Assembly: GCF_018614205.1 (NCBI RefSeq)
Contig: NZ_JAGGOS010000023.1
Location: 1-33,174 of the forward strand
Source: Streptomyces sp. ISL-36
Lineage (GTDB): Bacteria; Actinomycetota; Actinomycetes; Streptomycetales; Streptomycetaceae
Reading direction: 5' to 3'
DNA length: 33,174 bases
In this document: in pieces, positions 14,332 through 22,495 of the stretch
Layout of the letters: every line of letters starts with the position of its first letter
Numbering within the stretch: the stretch's first letter is position 1
Notes under the pieces: generated by a model
The model's database searches: none
What the model was told of the DNA's origin: nothing
The model's input: only the letters and a program-made list of their open reading frames with translations
Made by a program: the position numbers and the translations under genes

Positions 14332-15075
14332 TCAGGCGGCGTACTCCACCAGGCGGGTCCGCAGGGCCTGCACCGCCGACAGGTCGAGGCCGACATGGCC
14401 GGTGGCGTACGCGTACACCGAGCCGTGGTCGCGGCGCAGGTCCGCCAGGAAGAGCCGCATGATGTCCGCGGGCGCCCGCCCGTACCCCGGCCAGCGCAGT
14501 TCGCGCCCCGGGTGGGCCGCGCGCCAGTCGGCGATCAGCCGCTCGGTGGCCAGCTCGGTCAGGGCGAAGTCGTCCAGGATCTGTTCGTCGGAGACGTCGA
14601 GGAGGCCCAGGAGCACGCCCGCCAGCAGTCCGGTGCGGTCCTTGCCCGAGGCGCAGTGGAAGACGAGCGGCCCGTCCGCCGCCGCGATCACCTCCAGGGC
14701 CTCGCGCAGCTCGGCCGCCCCGTCGGTGGCGACCTCGGTGAACCGGTCGGCGAGGTAGTGCCACGGGTCGAGGCCGGGATCGATCTCCGCCTGGTCGTAG
14801 GGGCGGTGCTCGATGCTCAGGTTGTGCCGGACGACGCCGGCGGTCTCGGGGGTCTCGGGCAGACGGCCCTTGGCGGCGATCTCCCACGGGTAGCGCAGGT
14901 CGATCACCGTCTCCACGCCCAGCTCGTGGAAGCGCTCCAGATCCTTGCCGTCGAGCTTGGCGAGGGAGTCGGAACGGAAGAGGGTGTTCCAGCGGACGGT
15001 CCCGCCGTCGGCGGTCCGATAGCCGCCCAGATCACGGAAGTTGTGCAGGCGCTCGAAGGCTATGTGTCGTCTCAC
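14332..15075 (-). CDS. Tyrosine-protein phosphatase-like enzyme (MptpB/Y_phosphatase3 type)
   Basis: 247 residues. FERLHNFRDLGGYRT near the start and the P-loop HCASGKDRTG (Cys141 nucleophile, Arg147) identify the dual-specificity tyrosine/phosphoinositide phosphatase family typified by M. tuberculosis PtpB. The Lys-Asp inside the P-loop (GKDR) is characteristic. The first residue of the protein is part of the family motif region, so the ATG at 15075 is probably right, though no strong ribosome site is seen. No signal peptide was detected. It lies 26 bp after the HTH gene and is probably cotranscribed with it. The substrate (phosphotyrosine, phosphoserine or lipid) is unknown. Confidence 0.9.
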   Translation of the reverse strand: MRRHIAFERLHNFRDLGGYRTADGGTVRWNTLFRSDSLAKLDGKDLERFHELGVETVIDLRYPWEIAAKGRLPETPETAGVVRHNLSIEHRPYDQAEIDPGLDPWHYLADRFTEVATDGAAELREALEVIAAADGPLVFHCASGKDRTGLLAGVLLGLLDVSDEQILDDFALTELATERLIADWRAAHPGRELRWPGYGRAPADIMRLFLADLRRDHGSVYAYATGHVGLDLSAVQALRTRLVEYAA

Positions 15076-15101
15076 GGCGACACCCTACGGGCGGCCCATG
15101 G

Positions 15102-15809
15102 CTACGAACCGGTCGCCGCCCAGAAGTGATCGACGATCTCGTCCAGGTACGCGCGGCCCGAGTCGCCGCTGCCACCCGACGCACCCCAGCTGCTCGTCGC
15201 GGCCATCTTCGCGTGGTAATCCGTGTGCAGCCGCTGCAGCGCCGACTCCAGGATCTGCTTGGGCAGCGGCAGCATCTTCACGGCGGGGCGGACGTACGCC
15301 TGCCAGCGCGTGGTCGCCGCGTCCCGCAGCAGCGCGGCCAGGTCGTCGTTCCGGCCGGTCGCCGTCAGCAGCGCGCGCGGTCCGAGCCCCAGGGTCTCGG
15401 CGAGGGCCGCGGTCTGGCGTTCGTTCCCGCGCCAGCGGCCGGATTCCTCCATCTTCAGATAGCTGTTCGCGTCCAGGCCGACCCGGCGCGCCAGATCGTC
15501 CGGCGCGAGGCCGCGGGCCAGCCGGTGCTCGCGCAGAGTGGTGGCGGCCGCCAGGAGGTCGCCGGGAGCGCACCAGAGGACGCCGGCGAGCGCGGTGAGC
15601 TCTTGGGCGGTCGGGGCGAGCCGGCCGCGTTCCCAGGCGACGACCGTGTCGGGGGTGACGCCGAGGCCGTACTGCGCGCGCAGGCCGTAGGCGACATGGC
15701 CCGGGGCCATGCCGAGGCCTTCACGCAGCCGGCGCGCGGCGAGGGCGTCGAAGGGAGGAGAGGGGGGAGAGGGTTGCACGTCGACACGGTAGGTGCGGAA
15801 CGTGACCAT
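15102..15809 (-). CDS. Regulator with two HTH (XRE-type) modules
   Basis: 235 residues. The first HTH region (about 22-80) reads FDALAARRLREGLGMAPGHVAYGLRAQYGLGVTPDTVVAWERG. A second (about 90-140) reads LREHRLARGLAPDDLARRVGLDANSYLKMEESGRWRGNERQTAALAETLGL. The remaining 90 residues are a helical C-terminal region with no identified ligand. It is probably a DNA-binding regulator in the cytoplasm. There is no obvious ribosome site upstream of the ATG at 15809. The start is kept because MVTFRTYRVDVQPSP precedes the fold as I recall for Streptomyces relatives. It heads the set HTH-phosphatase-methyltransferase. Confidence 0.8.
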   Translation of the reverse strand: MVTFRTYRVDVQPSPPSPPFDALAARRLREGLGMAPGHVAYGLRAQYGLGVTPDTVVAWERGRLAPTAQELTALAGVLWCAPGDLLAAATTLREHRLARGLAPDDLARRVGLDANSYLKMEESGRWRGNERQTAALAETLGLGPRALLTATGRNDDLAALLRDAATTRWQAYVRPAVKMLPLPKQILESALQRLHTDYHAKMAATSSWGASGGSGDSGRAYLDEIVDHFWAATGS

Positions 15810-15861
15810 TGGCTACGGTGCGTTCCCCCAACCCCAGATGTCGTAGAAACGTCGGAACTGA

Positions 15862-16566
15862 TCAGTAACGACCACGTTCGGCCGTGGTGAGCCAGCGGTA
15901 CTGCAGCTCGGGACGCCCGATCTGTCCGTACTGCGGCGCCCGCGCGGCCCGCCCCTCCATGACGAGATGTTCCAGATAGCGGCGCGCGGTGATCCGCGAG
16001 ATCCCCACTGCGGCCCCCGCCTCGGCCGCGGTGAGGCCGGCGGCCGAGTCCCTGAGCGTACGGGTGACGGCCTCCAGGGTGGGCGCGCTCAGCCCCTTGG
16101 GCAGCGAGGCGGGCTGCGGGGTGCGCAGCGTGGCCAGCGCCCGGTCCACCTCGTCCTGCCCCGAGGCCTCGCCGGCGCTGGCGCGGAACTCGGCGTACCG
16201 GGTGAGCCGGTCCCGGAGGGTCGCGAAGGTGAACGGTTTCAGCACGTACTGGACCACCCCGAGCGAGACCCCCTCGCGCACGATCGCGAGATCGCGGGCG
16301 GAGGTCACGGCGATCACGTCGGCGGAGTGCCCGGCGGCGCGGAGCGACCGGAGCAGCTGGAGGCCGTGGCCGTCGGGCAGGTACAGGTCGAGCAGGATCA
16401 GGTCGACCGGCGTGCGGTCGAGGAGCCGTACGGCGGCGGCCCGGGAGTGGGCGACCCCGGTGACGACGAACCCCGGCACCCGCCCGGCGTAGAGCGCGTG
16501 GGCGTCCGCCGCGACGGGATCGTCCTCGACGACGAGGACCCGGATGGCGTCGACGGCATCGCTCAT
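15862..16566 (-). CDS. Response regulator, CitB/DctR family
   Basis: 234 residues. The receiver domain (8-125) has acidic pocket E14-D15-D16, phosphoacceptor Asp60 in LILLDLYLPDGHGLQ, and the conserved Lys in YVLKPF. The C-terminal output (about 165-225) is an HTH (GLTAAEAGAAVGISRITARRYLEHLVMEGRA) as in CitB, DcuR and DctR. By family these activate genes for C4-dicarboxylate or citrate uptake. Its start overlaps the stop of the sensor kinase gene as ATGA (16563-16566). The divergent transporter at 18550 is the likely target. Confidence 0.92.
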   Translation of the reverse strand: MSDAVDAIRVLVVEDDPVAADAHALYAGRVPGFVVTGVAHSRAAAVRLLDRTPVDLILLDLYLPDGHGLQLLRSLRAAGHSADVIAVTSARDLAIVREGVSLGVVQYVLKPFTFATLRDRLTRYAEFRASAGEASGQDEVDRALATLRTPQPASLPKGLSAPTLEAVTRTLRDSAAGLTAAEAGAAVGISRITARRYLEHLVMEGRAARAPQYGQIGRPELQYRWLTTAERGRY

Positions 16567-18341
16567 ACCGCCGCCTCCGCCCCGGCCACCGACGCGGCGG
16601 CGCCGCCCGCGTCCACCTGTCCCGCGTCCACCCGCCCGGCGTCCACCCGCCCCGCGTCCACCTGTCCAGCGTCCACCCGCCCGGTGTCAGGCTGCCCGCC
16701 GTCCGCCCCTCCACCGTCCGGGGCCTGCCCGGCGGTCGCCGGGGCCGCCGGGCCCGGAGCCGAGGTCAGCGGCAACCGTACGGTGAACTCCGCACCGCCC
16801 TCCGGGGAGCGGGCCAGTGTCACCGTGCCCGAGGCGCGGGCCGTCGCCTGGCGGACCAGGGCGAGGCCCAGGCCCCGGCCCGCGCCGTGGGTCGACCAGC
16901 CGCGCTCGAAGACGGCGTCCGCGTCCTCCTCGTCGACCCCCGGGCCCGTGTCGCCGACGCGGATCAGGAGCTCGCCGTCCCGCGCCAGGGCGGTGACCGT
17001 GACCCGCGGGTGGAGCGTTCCGCTCGCCGCCTCGACCGCGTTGTCGATCAGGTTGCCGAGAATCGTGACCAGGTCCCGGGACGGGATCGCCGGCGGCAGC
17101 AGGCCGTCGTCGATCCGGCTGTCCTCGGTCAGCACCAGCTCCACGCCCCGCTCGTTGGCCTGCGCCGCCTTGCCGAGGAGCAGCGCCGCGAGGACCGGCT
17201 CCCCGACCGCGTCGACGACCCGGTCGGTGAGCGCCTGGGCCAGCTCCAGCTCCGCCGTCGCGAAGCCGACCGCCTCGTCCACCCGCCCGAGCTCGATCAG
17301 CGAGACGACCGTGTGCAGCCGGTTCGCCGCCTCGTGGGCCTGCGAGCGCAGTGCCTGGGTGAAGCCCCGCTCCGAGGTCAGCTCCCCGGAGAGCGCCTGG
17401 AGCTCGGTACGGTCCCGGAGCGTGACGACCGTGCCCCTGCGCTCGCCGCCCACCACCGGCCTGGTGTTGACCACGAGCACCCGCTCGACCGTGAGATGCA
17501 GCTCGTCCACCCGCGGTTCCGAGGACAGCAGTGCGCCCGTGAGCGACGTCGGCAGCCCCAGCTCGGCCGCCGGCCTGCCCACCACCGTCGCGTCCAGACC
17601 GAGCAGCTCCCGCGCCCCGTCGTTGATGAGCGCGATCCGCCGCTGCCCGTCCAGCATCACCAGCCCCTCGCTCACCGCGTGCAGCGCCGCCTCGTGGTAG
17701 TCGTGCATCCGGCTCAGTTCGGCCGCGTTCATCCCGTGCGTGTGCCGCCGCAGCCGGGCGTTGATGACGTACGTACCGATGCCGCCGAGCGCCAGTGCGG
17801 CCCCGGCCATCCCGAGCAGGGCCGTGACCTGCTCCCGTACCTGCTCACTGATCGTCTCGATGGTGATGCCCGCGCTCACCAGGGCGATCACCCGGCCGTC
17901 GTCGTACACCGGAGCGACCGTACGGACCGAGGGTCCGAGCACGCCCATGTGCGTCTCCGAGAAGATCCGCCCCTGGACCGCGGGCTCGATGTGGCCGAGG
18001 TACGTACGTCCGATCTCGGCCGGCTCCGGATGGGTCCAGCGCGTCCCGTCCGGCGCCATGATCACGACGAAGTTGACCCCGGCGTGCCCGCGCAGCGACT
18101 CGGCGTACGGCTGGAGCCGCGCCGTCGGGTCCGCCGAGCGGACCGCCTCGACGACCGAGGGGGACTCGGCCACGGCGGTCGCGGTCGCGGTGGACTGGCG
18201 GCGCGCGGTCTCCTCGGCCTGGGCGCGGTCGGTGACGTAGGCGAAGACAGCGCATCCGGCCACGATCGCGGCCACCAGCACGACCTGCATCGCGAAGAGC
18301 TGGCCGGCGAGGCTGCGGGGCCGGGGGAACGGTAGGCGCAT
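16563..18341 (-). CDS. Sensor histidine kinase, CitA/DcuS type
   Basis: 592 residues. TM1 at about 13-35 and TM2 at about 178-203 bracket an extracytoplasmic CitA-like PAS sensor domain (QRSTATATAVAESPSVVEAV; TRWTHPEPAEIGRTYLGHIEPAVQGR). A cytoplasmic PAS domain (about 220-330) follows, then the H-box SQAHEAANRLHTVVSLIELG, the N-box NLIDNAVEAA, GDTGPGVDEEDADAVFERG and GRGLGLALVRQA. Family members sense dicarboxylates or citrate. The final 60 residues are a Gly/Asp/Val-rich tail with VDAG(Q/R) pentapeptide repeats. The start ATG at 18341 lacks a good ribosome site; upstream extension to 18527 would not fit the family. It is translationally coupled to the response regulator. Confidence 0.9.
   Translation of the reverse strand: MRLPFPRPRSLAGQLFAMQVVLVAAIVAGCAVFAYVTDRAQAEETARRQSTATATAVAESPSVVEAVRSADPTARLQPYAESLRGHAGVNFVVIMAPDGTRWTHPEPAEIGRTYLGHIEPAVQGRIFSETHMGVLGPSVRTVAPVYDDGRVIALVSAGITIETISEQVREQVTALLGMAGAALALGGIGTYVINARLRRHTHGMNAAELSRMHDYHEAALHAVSEGLVMLDGQRRIALINDGARELLGLDATVVGRPAAELGLPTSLTGALLSSEPRVDELHLTVERVLVVNTRPVVGGERRGTVVTLRDRTELQALSGELTSERGFTQALRSQAHEAANRLHTVVSLIELGRVDEAVGFATAELELAQALTDRVVDAVGEPVLAALLLGKAAQANERGVELVLTEDSRIDDGLLPPAIPSRDLVTILGNLIDNAVEAASGTLHPRVTVTALARDGELLIRVGDTGPGVDEEDADAVFERGWSTHGAGRGLGLALVRQATARASGTVTLARSPEGGAEFTVRLPLTSAPGPAAPATAGQAPDGGGADGGQPDTGRVDAGQVDAGRVDAGRVDAGQVDAGGAAASVAGAEAAV
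16609..16683. repeat. 15-bp minisatellite, five units, in the kinase tail
   Basis: Units of the form GCGTCCACCTGTCCC (T/C and last-base variants) run at 16609, 16624, 16639, 16654 and 16669, degenerating to about 16713. On the coding strand they encode VDAG(Q/R). Confidence 0.8.
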
Positions 18342-18471
18342 GTCGGTAAGTGTGCCTGGCCGGATTTGCGCCGTGGAATGCCGTTCCCGAATCGTTCTCG
18401 GATTCCCGCGGCCGCGGGCCTTCTCCCGGCCGGGTGAATCCGGGCCGTGCGTGAACGAAAGGAACGCAACG

Positions 18472-18485
18472 GTGACCCGGGTCAC
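18472..18485. promoter_or_regulatory. Crp-type palindrome upstream of the dicarboxylate transporter
   Basis: GTGACCCGGGTCAC is a perfect 14-bp palindrome matching GTG-N6-GNCAC, the Streptomyces Crp consensus as I recall it, and the general GTGA-N6-TCAC core. A possible -10 (GATAGT, 18495-18500) lies close downstream, so bound Crp would overlap the -35 region. Whether the effect is activation or repression cannot be read. Confidence 0.55.
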
Positions 18486-18549
18486 AGGCTGATGGATAGT
18501 CGCGGGGATCCACCGGGACGTGGACACCCATCAGCACGAGGAGGACCCC

Positions 18550-19914
18550 GTGGCCGCACAACGGGACCGTACCCATTACCTGTATCTCGCAGTCATCGGC
18601 GCCGTGCTGCTCGGCATCACGGTCGGTTTCGTCGCGCCGGGCGTCGCCGTCGAGCTCAAGCCGCTGGGCACCGGCTTCGTGAACCTGATCAAGATGATGA
18701 TCTCGCCGATCATCTTCTGCACGATCGTCCTCGGCGTCGGCTCGGTCCGGAAGGCCGCCAAGGTCGGCGCCGTCGGCGGCCTCGCGCTCGGGTACTTCCT
18801 CGTGATGTCCACCGTCGCCCTCGCCATCGGCCTGGTCGTCGGCAACCTGCTGGAGCCCGGCTCCGGCCTCCACCTGACCAAGGAGGTCGCCGAGGCCGGC
18901 GCCAAGCAGGCCGACGGCGCGAGCGAGTCCACCGCGGACTTCCTGCTCGGGATCATCCCCAAGACGCTGGTCTCCGCCTTCACCGAGGGCGAGGTCCTGC
19001 AGACCCTGCTCGTCGCGCTCCTCGCGGGCTTCGCGCTCCAGGCGATGGGCAAGGCCGGGGAGCCCGTCCTGCGGGGCATCGGGCACATCCAGCGGCTCGT
19101 CTTCCGCATCCTCGCCATGATCATGTGGGCGGCGCCGGTCGGTGCGTTCGGCGCCATCGCGGCCGTCGTCGGCGCGACCGGTATCGACGCCCTCAAGTCG
19201 CTCGCGGTCATCATGATCGGCTTCTACATCACCTGTGCGCTCTTCGTCTTCGTGGTGCTCGGCACGCTGCTGAGGCTGGTCGCCGGGGTCAACATCCTGG
19301 CGCTGCTGAAGTACCTCGGCCGGGAGTTCCTGCTGATCCTCTCCACCTCCTCCTCGGAGTCGGCGCTGCCGCGGCTGATCGCGAAGATGGAGCACCTCGG
19401 CGTCAGCAAGCCGGTCGTCGGCATCACCGTCCCCACCGGCTACTCCTTCAACCTGGACGGCACGGCGATCTACCTGACGATGGCCTCGCTCTTCGTCGCC
19501 GAGGCGATGGGCAACCCGCTCTCGCTCGCCGAGCAGATCTCCCTCCTCGTCTTCATGATCATCGCGTCGAAGGGCGCGGCGGGCGTGACCGGCGCCGGTC
19601 TGGCCACCCTCGCCGGTGGTCTCCAGTCCCACCGGCCCGAGCTGGTCGACGGCGTCGGTCTGATCGTCGGCATCGACCGCTTCATGAGCGAGGCCCGCGC
19701 CCTGACCAACTTCGCGGGCAACGCGGTCGCCACCGTCCTGGTCGGCACCTGGACCAAGGAGATCGACAAGGCCCGCGTCTCCGAGGTCCTGGCCGGCAGG
19801 GTGCCCTTCGACGAGACGACCCTGGTCGACGACCACGCGCCGCGGACCGAGGAGTCGCCCCTCCCGGACCAGCGGGCCGAGGACGGCGAGGAGAAGGCGC
19901 GCGCGGGCGTCTGA
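18550..19914 (+). CDS. dctA: C4-dicarboxylate:cation symporter, DctA family (SDF/DAACS)
   Basis: 454 residues from GTG 18550, preceded by AGGAGGA at 18538-18544. An in-frame GTG at 18520 has no ribosome site. A membrane protein with about eight transmembrane helices plus re-entrant loops. The signatures are the serine-rich loop ILSTSSSESALPRL, the TM7 motif GYSFNLDGTAIYLTM, SKGAAGVTGAGLATLAG, and IVGIDRFMSEARALTNFAGNAVATVLV, which places the ligand Arg/Asp and Asn. These residues suit succinate, fumarate or malate with sodium or protons. It is divergent from the CitA-type sensor pair, a classical arrangement for inducible dicarboxylate uptake. The C-terminal 40 residues are hydrophilic and acidic. 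A bidirectional terminator follows. Confidence 0.92.
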   Translation: MAAQRDRTHYLYLAVIGAVLLGITVGFVAPGVAVELKPLGTGFVNLIKMMISPIIFCTIVLGVGSVRKAAKVGAVGGLALGYFLVMSTVALAIGLVVGNLLEPGSGLHLTKEVAEAGAKQADGASESTADFLLGIIPKTLVSAFTEGEVLQTLLVALLAGFALQAMGKAGEPVLRGIGHIQRLVFRILAMIMWAAPVGAFGAIAAVVGATGIDALKSLAVIMIGFYITCALFVFVVLGTLLRLVAGVNILALLKYLGREFLLILSTSSSESALPRLIAKMEHLGVSKPVVGITVPTGYSFNLDGTAIYLTMASLFVAEAMGNPLSLAEQISLLVFMIIASKGAAGVTGAGLATLAGGLQSHRPELVDGVGLIVGIDRFMSEARALTNFAGNAVATVLVGTWTKEIDKARVSEVLAGRVPFDETTLVDDHAPRTEESPLPDQRAEDGEEKARAGV

Positions 19915-19978
19915 CGCCCGCCCCGCAGACCGCCCCGGGTCCCGGGCCTTGAGCCGGATCCGGGCCCCGGGGAACGGA

Positions 19979-20012
19979 GACGACCCCGGCCGCACTTCCG
20001 GCCGGGGTCGTC
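19979..20012. terminator. Bidirectional terminator between dctA and the GH16 gene
   Basis: GACGACCCCGGCCG (19979-19992) and CGGCCGGGGTCGTC (19999-20012) pair perfectly around CACTTC, between convergent genes. Confidence 0.9.
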
Positions 20013-20032
20013 GCTCGTGTACGTCCGGGTGG

Positions 20033-21490
20033 TCAGGAGAACGGGATCCCGACCACCGACTGGTTGCCGATCCCGAGCGTGCTCGGGCCGTTCCCGATCG
20101 CGTTCCACACCTCGATCCGCACCCGGCCGTTCACCAGGTTCCCGTGGCTTCCCGTCGCCGACTTCAGGCCACTCGCCTGGGTGTAGTGCTCGTAGCCCGG
20201 TACGGGATCGGTCGCGAAGTACTGGTACGTCTCGACCCGCTCCCAGCTCCCGTCGCCGGTGCGGTCGTAACTCACCCTGATCTGCTGGCCGTTGGCCACG
20301 ACCGATCCCGCGTCGACGAACAGGTCGAACCGGGTCGCGCCGCCGTTGTACGTCCGCGTGATCGGGCCGGAGGTGAAGACCTGCGGGTCGGTGGGGACAC
20401 CGTCGTGGTTGGCGCCGCCCGCCGAGGCCAGGGACACCGTCGTCGCGGAGGCCGCGTCCCCGGCTCCGCCGCCCGTCCGCAGGTACAGCTGCGAGGACCC
20501 CGACGGCGGGGGAGTCGTCGGCGGCGGGGTGGTCGTCGAGCCGCCGCCCTTCGTCCACACCGCCACGTAGTCGACCAGCATGGGCCGTCCCGGGACGGTC
20601 GCGGCCGTCGGCGTCTTTCCGGCCAGAGCGTCCGGGAAGGCCCCACCCATGGCCACGTTGAGCAGGATGAAGTAGCCCGCGTGGCTCGTCATGTCGGCCC
20701 ACGCCTGGGCGCCCACCCGGGTCTCGTTCACGCTGTGGAAGAGCTGGTCGTCCACGTACCAGCGCAGTTCGTTGGGGGAGACCGAGCGGTCCCACTCGAA
20801 GCGGTAGGTGTGGAACGCCGACTGGCAGCTCGCGCCCGGGCAGGTGCGGCTCGCGCCGATGCCGGTCGTCTCGCCGCAGGGGCCGCCCGGGTTCACGCCG
20901 CAGTGCAGCACGCCCCAGACGGAGTTGAGACCGTTGACGTTCTCCATGATGTCGAACTCGCCGATGGCCGGCCAGTTCCAGTAGTTGCCCCGGTAGGGCG
21001 AGCCGAGCGCCCAGAACGCGGGCCAGTAGCCGAGGGCGGCGTCACCGGTCACGTTCGGCATCTGGATCCGGCCCTCGATGCGCAGGGTCCCGCCCGCGGG
21101 GGCCTTGAAGTCGGCCCTCTTCGTCTCGATCCGGGCGGACGTCCAGTTGCCCGCACCGTCCCTGAGCGGGGTGATCCGGAGGTTGCCGGTGCCGTCGAGG
21201 CGCAGGTTGTCCGGGCTCGACGTGTAGTTCTGTATCTCTCCGGTGCCCCAGTTGCCGGGGCCGCCGGGGTAGCCGTGACCGGTGTCGATCTGCCAGTCGG
21301 CGCCGTTGGGCAGGGCGCGGTCGGGGCCGTTGAAGTCGTCGCTCCACTGGAGCGACCAGCCGGGCGCCGGGGGGACGGCGCCGCTGGCGGTGCCGGCTCC
21401 GCCCAGCCCGAGCAGGGCGCCCGCGGCGAGTGCGGCGGCGAGGAGCGAGGCGAGCAGGGAAGTGCGTCTGACGCGGCTCGGGGAACTCAA
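20033..21490 (-). CDS. Secreted GH16 endo-beta-1,3-glucanase with C-terminal accessory domain
   Basis: 485 residues from TTG 21490, preceded by GGAGG eight bases upstream. A GTG at 21499 would add three residues but sits against that site. Signal peptide: RVRRTS, hydrophobic core LLASLLAAALAAGALLGLG, cleavage near ASG-AV. The GH16 domain spans about 40-300, with the catalytic EFDIME (Glu178 nucleophile, Asp180, Glu183 acid/base) and the wide-cleft WPAFWALG and YFILLNVAMGGAF strands. These are the marks of laminarinase or lichenase-type enzymes cutting beta-1,3-glucan of fungal or plant origin. A Thr/Pro/Ser linker leads to a C-terminal beta domain of about 145 residues that may bind glucan (a CBM56-like role is a guess). 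It has its own promoter and LacI-type operator. Confidence 0.92.
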   Translation of the reverse strand: MSSPSRVRRTSLLASLLAAALAAGALLGLGGAGTASGAVPPAPGWSLQWSDDFNGPDRALPNGADWQIDTGHGYPGGPGNWGTGEIQNYTSSPDNLRLDGTGNLRITPLRDGAGNWTSARIETKRADFKAPAGGTLRIEGRIQMPNVTGDAALGYWPAFWALGSPYRGNYWNWPAIGEFDIMENVNGLNSVWGVLHCGVNPGGPCGETTGIGASRTCPGASCQSAFHTYRFEWDRSVSPNELRWYVDDQLFHSVNETRVGAQAWADMTSHAGYFILLNVAMGGAFPDALAGKTPTAATVPGRPMLVDYVAVWTKGGGSTTTPPPTTPPPSGSSQLYLRTGGGAGDAASATTVSLASAGGANHDGVPTDPQVFTSGPITRTYNGGATRFDLFVDAGSVVANGQQIRVSYDRTGDGSWERVETYQYFATDPVPGYEHYTQASGLKSATGSHGNLVNGRVRIEVWNAIGNGPSTLGIGNQSVVGIPFS

Positions 21491-21544
21491 GGAGAACACC
21501 TCCGGGAGGTGGTGCGCGGGGGGTGTGCGGGGGGAGTGCCAGTG

Positions 21545-21560
21545 CTGAGAGCGCTCTCAG
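21545..21560. promoter_or_regulatory. LacI-family operator of the glucanase gene
   Basis: CTGAGAGCGCTCTCAG is a perfect 16-bp palindrome with the central CG typical of LacI/GalR sites. It differs from the Streptomyces CebR box (TGGGAGCGCTCCCA) at one position per half. It covers the expected transcription start, the textbook place for repression released by a glucan-derived sugar. Confidence 0.8.
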
Positions 21561-21566
21561 GAAGCT

Positions 21567-21595
21567 TTTGTAGTTGGAGACACCGGCCCCGTCAA
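21567..21595 (-). promoter_or_regulatory. Promoter of the glucanase gene
   Basis: On the minus strand, TTGACG (21595-21590), 17 bases, TACAAA (21572-21567). The predicted start is near 21560, at the edge of the operator. Confidence 0.7.
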
Positions 21596-21613
21596 TGGGT
21601 CCGGTGCCTTCGC

Positions 21614-22495
21614 CTACTGAACGCCCAGCTCGGCCAACTCGCGTGTATCCAGCACGAGTTCGGCTGCCGCCGCCGAGTCCCGTACCGTCTCCGGCCGGCT
21701 CGCCCCCGGGATCGGCAGCACCGTCTCCGAGCGCGAGAGCAGCCAGGCCAGCGCCACCCGCTGCGGGCTCACCCCGCGCGCCCGCGCCACCCGGTGGAAC
21801 CCCCCGAACTCCGGGTCCTCCTCCACGGCCGACGCCCCGTCCAGCGAGCTGCGCGAGATCCCGCCCAGGGGACTCCACGGCAGAAAGGCCAGCCCGAGCT
21901 CCGCGCAGAGCCGCAGCTCCGCGTCGCTCGACCGCACGGCGGGGGAGTACCGGTTCTGTACGGAGACCAGCCGGTCGCCGAGGATCTCCCGCGCGAGCCG
22001 GATCTGCGCCACGTCCACATTGGAGATCCCCGCCAGCCGGACCGTACCCGCGTCCAGCAACTCCCTCAGGGCGCCCAGTGATTCGGCGTACGGCACCTCC
22101 GGATCCGGCTTGTGCAGCTGGTAGAGCCCGATCGCCTCCCCGCCGAGCCGGCGCGCGGAGGCCTCGGCCGCCCGCCGCAGATGCGGGGGACGGCCGTCCA
22201 CGGTCCAGCCGCCGTCGGCCGTACGCCCCCGGCCGCCCTTCGTCGCCACCAGCACGCCGTCCGTCCGGCCGCCGTACGAGGCCAGCGCCCGCGCCACGAG
22301 CAGCTCGCCCTCCCCGGGCTCACCGCCCGGAGGATGGTAGGAGTCCGCGGTGTCCAGCAGGGTGACGCCCGCGTCGAGGGCCGCGTGGACCGTGGCCAGG
22401 GCGCGCGCCTCGTCGGGACGGCCCTCGATGGAGAGCGGCATCGCGCCGAGCCCGATCGCGCCGACCCGTAGGTCCCCGATCATGCGGTACCGCAT
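21614..22495 (-). CDS. Aldo/keto reductase
   Basis: 293 residues of the NADPH-dependent (alpha/beta)8-barrel family. The catalytic tetrad is visible as Asp and Tyr in LLDTADSYHPP, Lys in VLVATKGG, and His in LYQLHKPDP. The C-terminal LPIPGASRPETVRDSAAAAELVL is the cofactor-binding end seen in the oxidoreductase Tas/YajO-like subgroup. The substrate is unknown; the pairing with an epimerase suggests a sugar or polyol. The start ATG at 22495 shares its A with the TGA stop of the epimerase (TGATG), so the two are translationally coupled. A second ATG four codons on is less likely. Confidence 0.92.
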   Translation of the reverse strand: MRYRMIGDLRVGAIGLGAMPLSIEGRPDEARALATVHAALDAGVTLLDTADSYHPPGGEPGEGELLVARALASYGGRTDGVLVATKGGRGRTADGGWTVDGRPPHLRRAAEASARRLGGEAIGLYQLHKPDPEVPYAESLGALRELLDAGTVRLAGISNVDVAQIRLAREILGDRLVSVQNRYSPAVRSSDAELRLCAELGLAFLPWSPLGGISRSSLDGASAVEEDPEFGGFHRVARARGVSPQRVALAWLLSRSETVLPIPGASRPETVRDSAAAAELVLDTRELAELGVQ

